Shown here in pieces: positions 5,803 through 7,390 of a stretch of DNA of 7,390 nt. Position 1 is the stretch's first letter, and each line of letters starts with the position of its first letter. The stretch is from positions 1-7,390 of the forward strand of contig JAUVIT010000071.1 in the NCBI GenBank assembly GCA_030592605.1. Direction: 5' to 3'. A program made the position numbers and the translations under genes. Origin of the DNA: Bacteroidota bacterium (GTDB lineage Bacteria; Bacteroidota; Bacteroidia; Bacteroidales; GCA-2748055). Below the pieces are notes generated by a model. That model did no database searches and was not told the DNA's origin. It saw nothing but the letters and a program-made list of their open reading frames with translations.

Positions 5803-7047
5803 ATGTCGGCCATTCAGGTATATACAGAAACGGGTGAGCTTGAAGGGGTTCTTCTTCATCCTCCGGGACCCGAAGTAGAGAACATGACCCCCAAAAATGC
5901 AGAGCGCGCCCTCTACAGTGATATTCTCAATCTTTCTGTGGCCAGAAGGGAGTACAATCAGCTGGAGTGCCTCCTTCAACACCTGACCCCCACTTTCCGG
6001 ATCATGGATCTGTTAAAAGATATCTTACGATCAAGCGAAATCAGGGAAAAGATTGTCAAAAAGGCATGCTACCAGGAGGGGCAGCCGAAGCTGATCGACA
6101 GGCTGCTGGATCTTAATGAAAAAGTGCTGGCCAAGCAATTGGTCCAGGGAGTCCCCCTTGAGCGCAATACACTCACCGCTTACCTGAGTAATGAACACTA
6201 CTCCCTGAGACCCTTGCACAACTTCTTCTTTGCCAGGGATGCCTCTGTGGCCCTGGGAGACCGGGTACTGATCTCCAGAATGGCAAACCGGGTCAGAGAC
6301 CGGGAGGCGCTGATCATGCAGGCCATCTTCAATTACCATCCTCGATTCAGGGTGCAGACCGTTCATCCTGATGAGGGTCTTGCAAGCAGGGATATCCTCT
6401 CCTTCGAAGGAGGGGACCTGTTGGTTGCAGCTGAAAATATTACCCTTGTCGGACTTGGGACCAGGACCACTTCCAGGGGGATCGACTTTCTGGTTAAAAT
6501 GCTTTCTGAAAGAAAGGAGAAACAACACCTTCTGATCCAGGAACTACCCTCCACTCCTGAATCATTTATCCATCTGGATATGACTTTTACCCTTTTGGAT
6601 CATGACTCCTGCATGGTTTATGAACCCCTGATCCTTAAATCCAATAAATATCAGACCATTCAGATTGATATCGACAATGGGAAAGTAGTCTCCATCCGTA
6701 ATGTGGAGAACCTGGTTAAAGCTCTGAAGGAACTCGGAATGGATCTTAAACCCTCATTTTGTGGCGGGGAGAAAGATACCGTAACCCAGGAGCGGGAGCA
6801 GTGGCACAGCGGGGCCAACTTTTTTGCCCTTGGTCCGGGCAAACTTATTGGTTATAACAGAAATGTACATACGCTCGAAAACCTGCATCAATCGGGTTAT
6901 GAAATCATAGGATCGAAGGATGTTTTAAATGGTAAAGTTGAGCTCTCCACCATCAATAAATATGTGCTGACTATCGATGGGGCAGAACTTTCTCGTGGTG
7001 GAGGCGGTGTACGGTGTATGACGATGCCATACAAAAGAAAAAGATAG
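5803..7047 (+). CDS. arcA: Arginine deiminase family protein
   Basis: Arginine deiminase hydrolyses L-arginine to citrulline and ammonia. The 414-residue length fits the family (about 400-420). The catalytic elements appear in order: N140 and D146 in HNFFFARD, E202 in FEGGDLL, H257 and D259 in IHLDMTF, and nucleophile C405 in RCMTMP near the C-terminus. The RCMTMP ending resembles Firmicute and mycoplasma enzymes (RCMSMP) more than Pseudomonas (HCMTCP). The Arg five residues before the cysteine in Pseudomonas, which helps bind the substrate carboxylate, is Gly (G400) here. Mycoplasma enzymes also lack Arg there, so activity is not excluded. No ornithine carbamoyltransferase, carbamate kinase or antiporter lies in the window, so the role may be arginine catabolism, acid resistance or citrulline supply. 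A different guanidino-modifying activity is possible. The gene starts 30 bases after the small CDGSH gene, directly behind a -7 box. Confidence 0.85.
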   Translation: MSAIQVYTETGELEGVLLHPPGPEVENMTPKNAERALYSDILNLSVARREYNQLECLLQHLTPTFRIMDLLKDILRSSEIREKIVKKACYQEGQPKLIDRLLDLNEKVLAKQLVQGVPLERNTLTAYLSNEHYSLRPLHNFFFARDASVALGDRVLISRMANRVRDREALIMQAIFNYHPRFRVQTVHPDEGLASRDILSFEGGDLLVAAENITLVGLGTRTTSRGIDFLVKMLSERKEKQHLLIQELPSTPESFIHLDMTFTLLDHDSCMVYEPLILKSNKYQTIQIDIDNGKVVSIRNVENLVKALKELGMDLKPSFCGGEKDTVTQEREQWHSGANFFALGPGKLIGYNRNVHTLENLHQSGYEIIGSKDVLNGKVELSTINKYVLTIDGAELSRGGGGVRCMTMPYKRKR

Positions 7048-7054
7048 AAATTGT

Positions 7055-7062
7055 TACTTTTG
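7055..7062 (+). promoter_or_regulatory. Candidate -7 promoter box for the 3'-terminal barrel gene
   Basis: TACTTTTG matches TAnnTTTG perfectly. It lies 8-15 bases after the arginine deiminase stop and 20 bases before the ATG at 7083, predicting a leader of about 15 bases. No clear -33 element is visible, since the upstream sequence is the A-rich end of the preceding gene. The leader ends in GAAAGAG directly abutting the ATG, too close to act as a normal Shine-Dalgarno. Confidence 0.42.
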
Positions 7063-7082
7063 AACTGAAAATTCTGAAAGAG

Positions 7083-7390
7083 ATGAGAAAAGCGATATAT
7101 ATATTGACCCTGCTTATGGCGGGCGCTTCCCTGCAACTTATTGCCCAGCAAAACTTTGCCAGCATATCCTTCGGGGCCAGCATACCCCAGGGCGATTATG
7201 CTGCCACAGGCGATCTCGCCAGCAATGGTTATGCCAATACCGGAGGCGCCATCAAATTCGATGCCGGGTATTTTCCTGTCTCCTATTTTGGAATAGGAGG
7301 CTCATTTTCTTTTGGCTCCAACTATGCCACACGCGACTCCCTCTTAAGTGATGTTGTCAGCTATATTGAAGAAAATGCAAGCGGGGGAAT
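7083..7390 (+). CDS. Exported protein, probably outer-membrane beta-barrel, 3' partial
   Basis: The frame runs from the ATG at 7083 to the right edge without a stop, giving 102 residues plus two bases. Residues 1-21 form a clear type I signal peptide: MRK, the hydrophobic AIYILTLLMAGASLQLI, then probable cleavage in IAQQ, a typical Bacteroidota ending. After it, FASISFGASIPQGDYA, then GAIKFDAGYFPVSYFGIGGSFSFGSNYA alternates polar and hydrophobic residues with many Gly and aromatic residues. This is the look of the first transmembrane strands of a small outer-membrane barrel of the OmpW/PorT-like or 'outer membrane beta-barrel domain' kind. No specific family can be named from this fragment. 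It has its own candidate promoter, so it need not be cotranscribed with the deiminase gene. Confidence 0.75.
   Translation, partial: MRKAIYILTLLMAGASLQLIAQQNFASISFGASIPQGDYAATGDLASNGYANTGGAIKFDAGYFPVSYFGIGGSFSFGSNYATRDSLLSDVVSYIEENASGG

Noticed and set aside
1..7390. Mobile elements, defence systems, CRISPR arrays, tRNAs, rRNA or riboswitches
   Set aside because: I found no transposase or integrase motifs, no direct repeat arrays, no tRNA-like cloverleaf, and no spacer long enough to hold a riboswitch.

Overview
The window looks like a chromosomal segment of a member of the Bacteroidota, probably an environmental or anaerobic lineage near Bacteroidales or Marinilabiliales. Four things point there: a DUF4294 protein, a family I know only from this phylum; a pair of CDGSH/Fer4_19 iron-sulfur proteins of Bacteroidota type; almost no Shine-Dalgarno sequences; and three intergenic matches to the Bacteroidota -7 promoter box TAnnTTTG, each oriented toward a gene. 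I see no mobile elements, RNA genes or CRISPR arrays. Gene density is very high: intergenic gaps are 2 to 68 bases, and none exceeds 300.

Bases 1-3083 (+) hold a three-gene biotin-dependent acyl-CoA carboxylase operon: a carboxyltransferase cut by the left edge, a biotin carboxylase, and a biotin carrier protein. The carboxyltransferase closely resembles the propionyl-CoA carboxylase beta chain, so the enzyme probably interconverts propionyl-CoA and methylmalonyl-CoA. Two points stand out. The residue linked to acyl-chain specificity is Cys instead of Asp, and the BT linker domain of a PccA-like alpha chain appears to be divided between two genes.

Bases 3086-3655 (-) encode a 2H-phosphoesterase (ThpR/LigT family), convergent with the carboxylase operon with only 2 bases between stop codons. 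It is divergent from elbB (3724-4374, +), a DJ-1/PfpI-superfamily glyoxalase; a 68-base spacer must hold both promoters. A hairpin directly after elbB looks like an intrinsic terminator.

Bases 4424-5772 (+) encode an exported DUF4294 protein, probably starting at TTG, then two overlapping iron-sulfur genes: a Fer4_19+CDGSH fusion and a 63-residue single CDGSH protein. Bases 5803-7047 (+) encode an arginine deiminase-family enzyme with a complete catalytic set. A -7 box ends 4 bases before its ATG, which suggests a leaderless mRNA. No other arginine deiminase pathway gene is present. From 7083 to the right edge is the start of an exported protein, probably an outer-membrane beta-barrel.

Most of this is housekeeping and central metabolism. 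I see no clear new multi-gene system. The most distinctive elements are the split BT domain with the Cys specificity residue, the overlapping iron-sulfur gene pair beside an orphan arginine deiminase, and the putative leaderless start.
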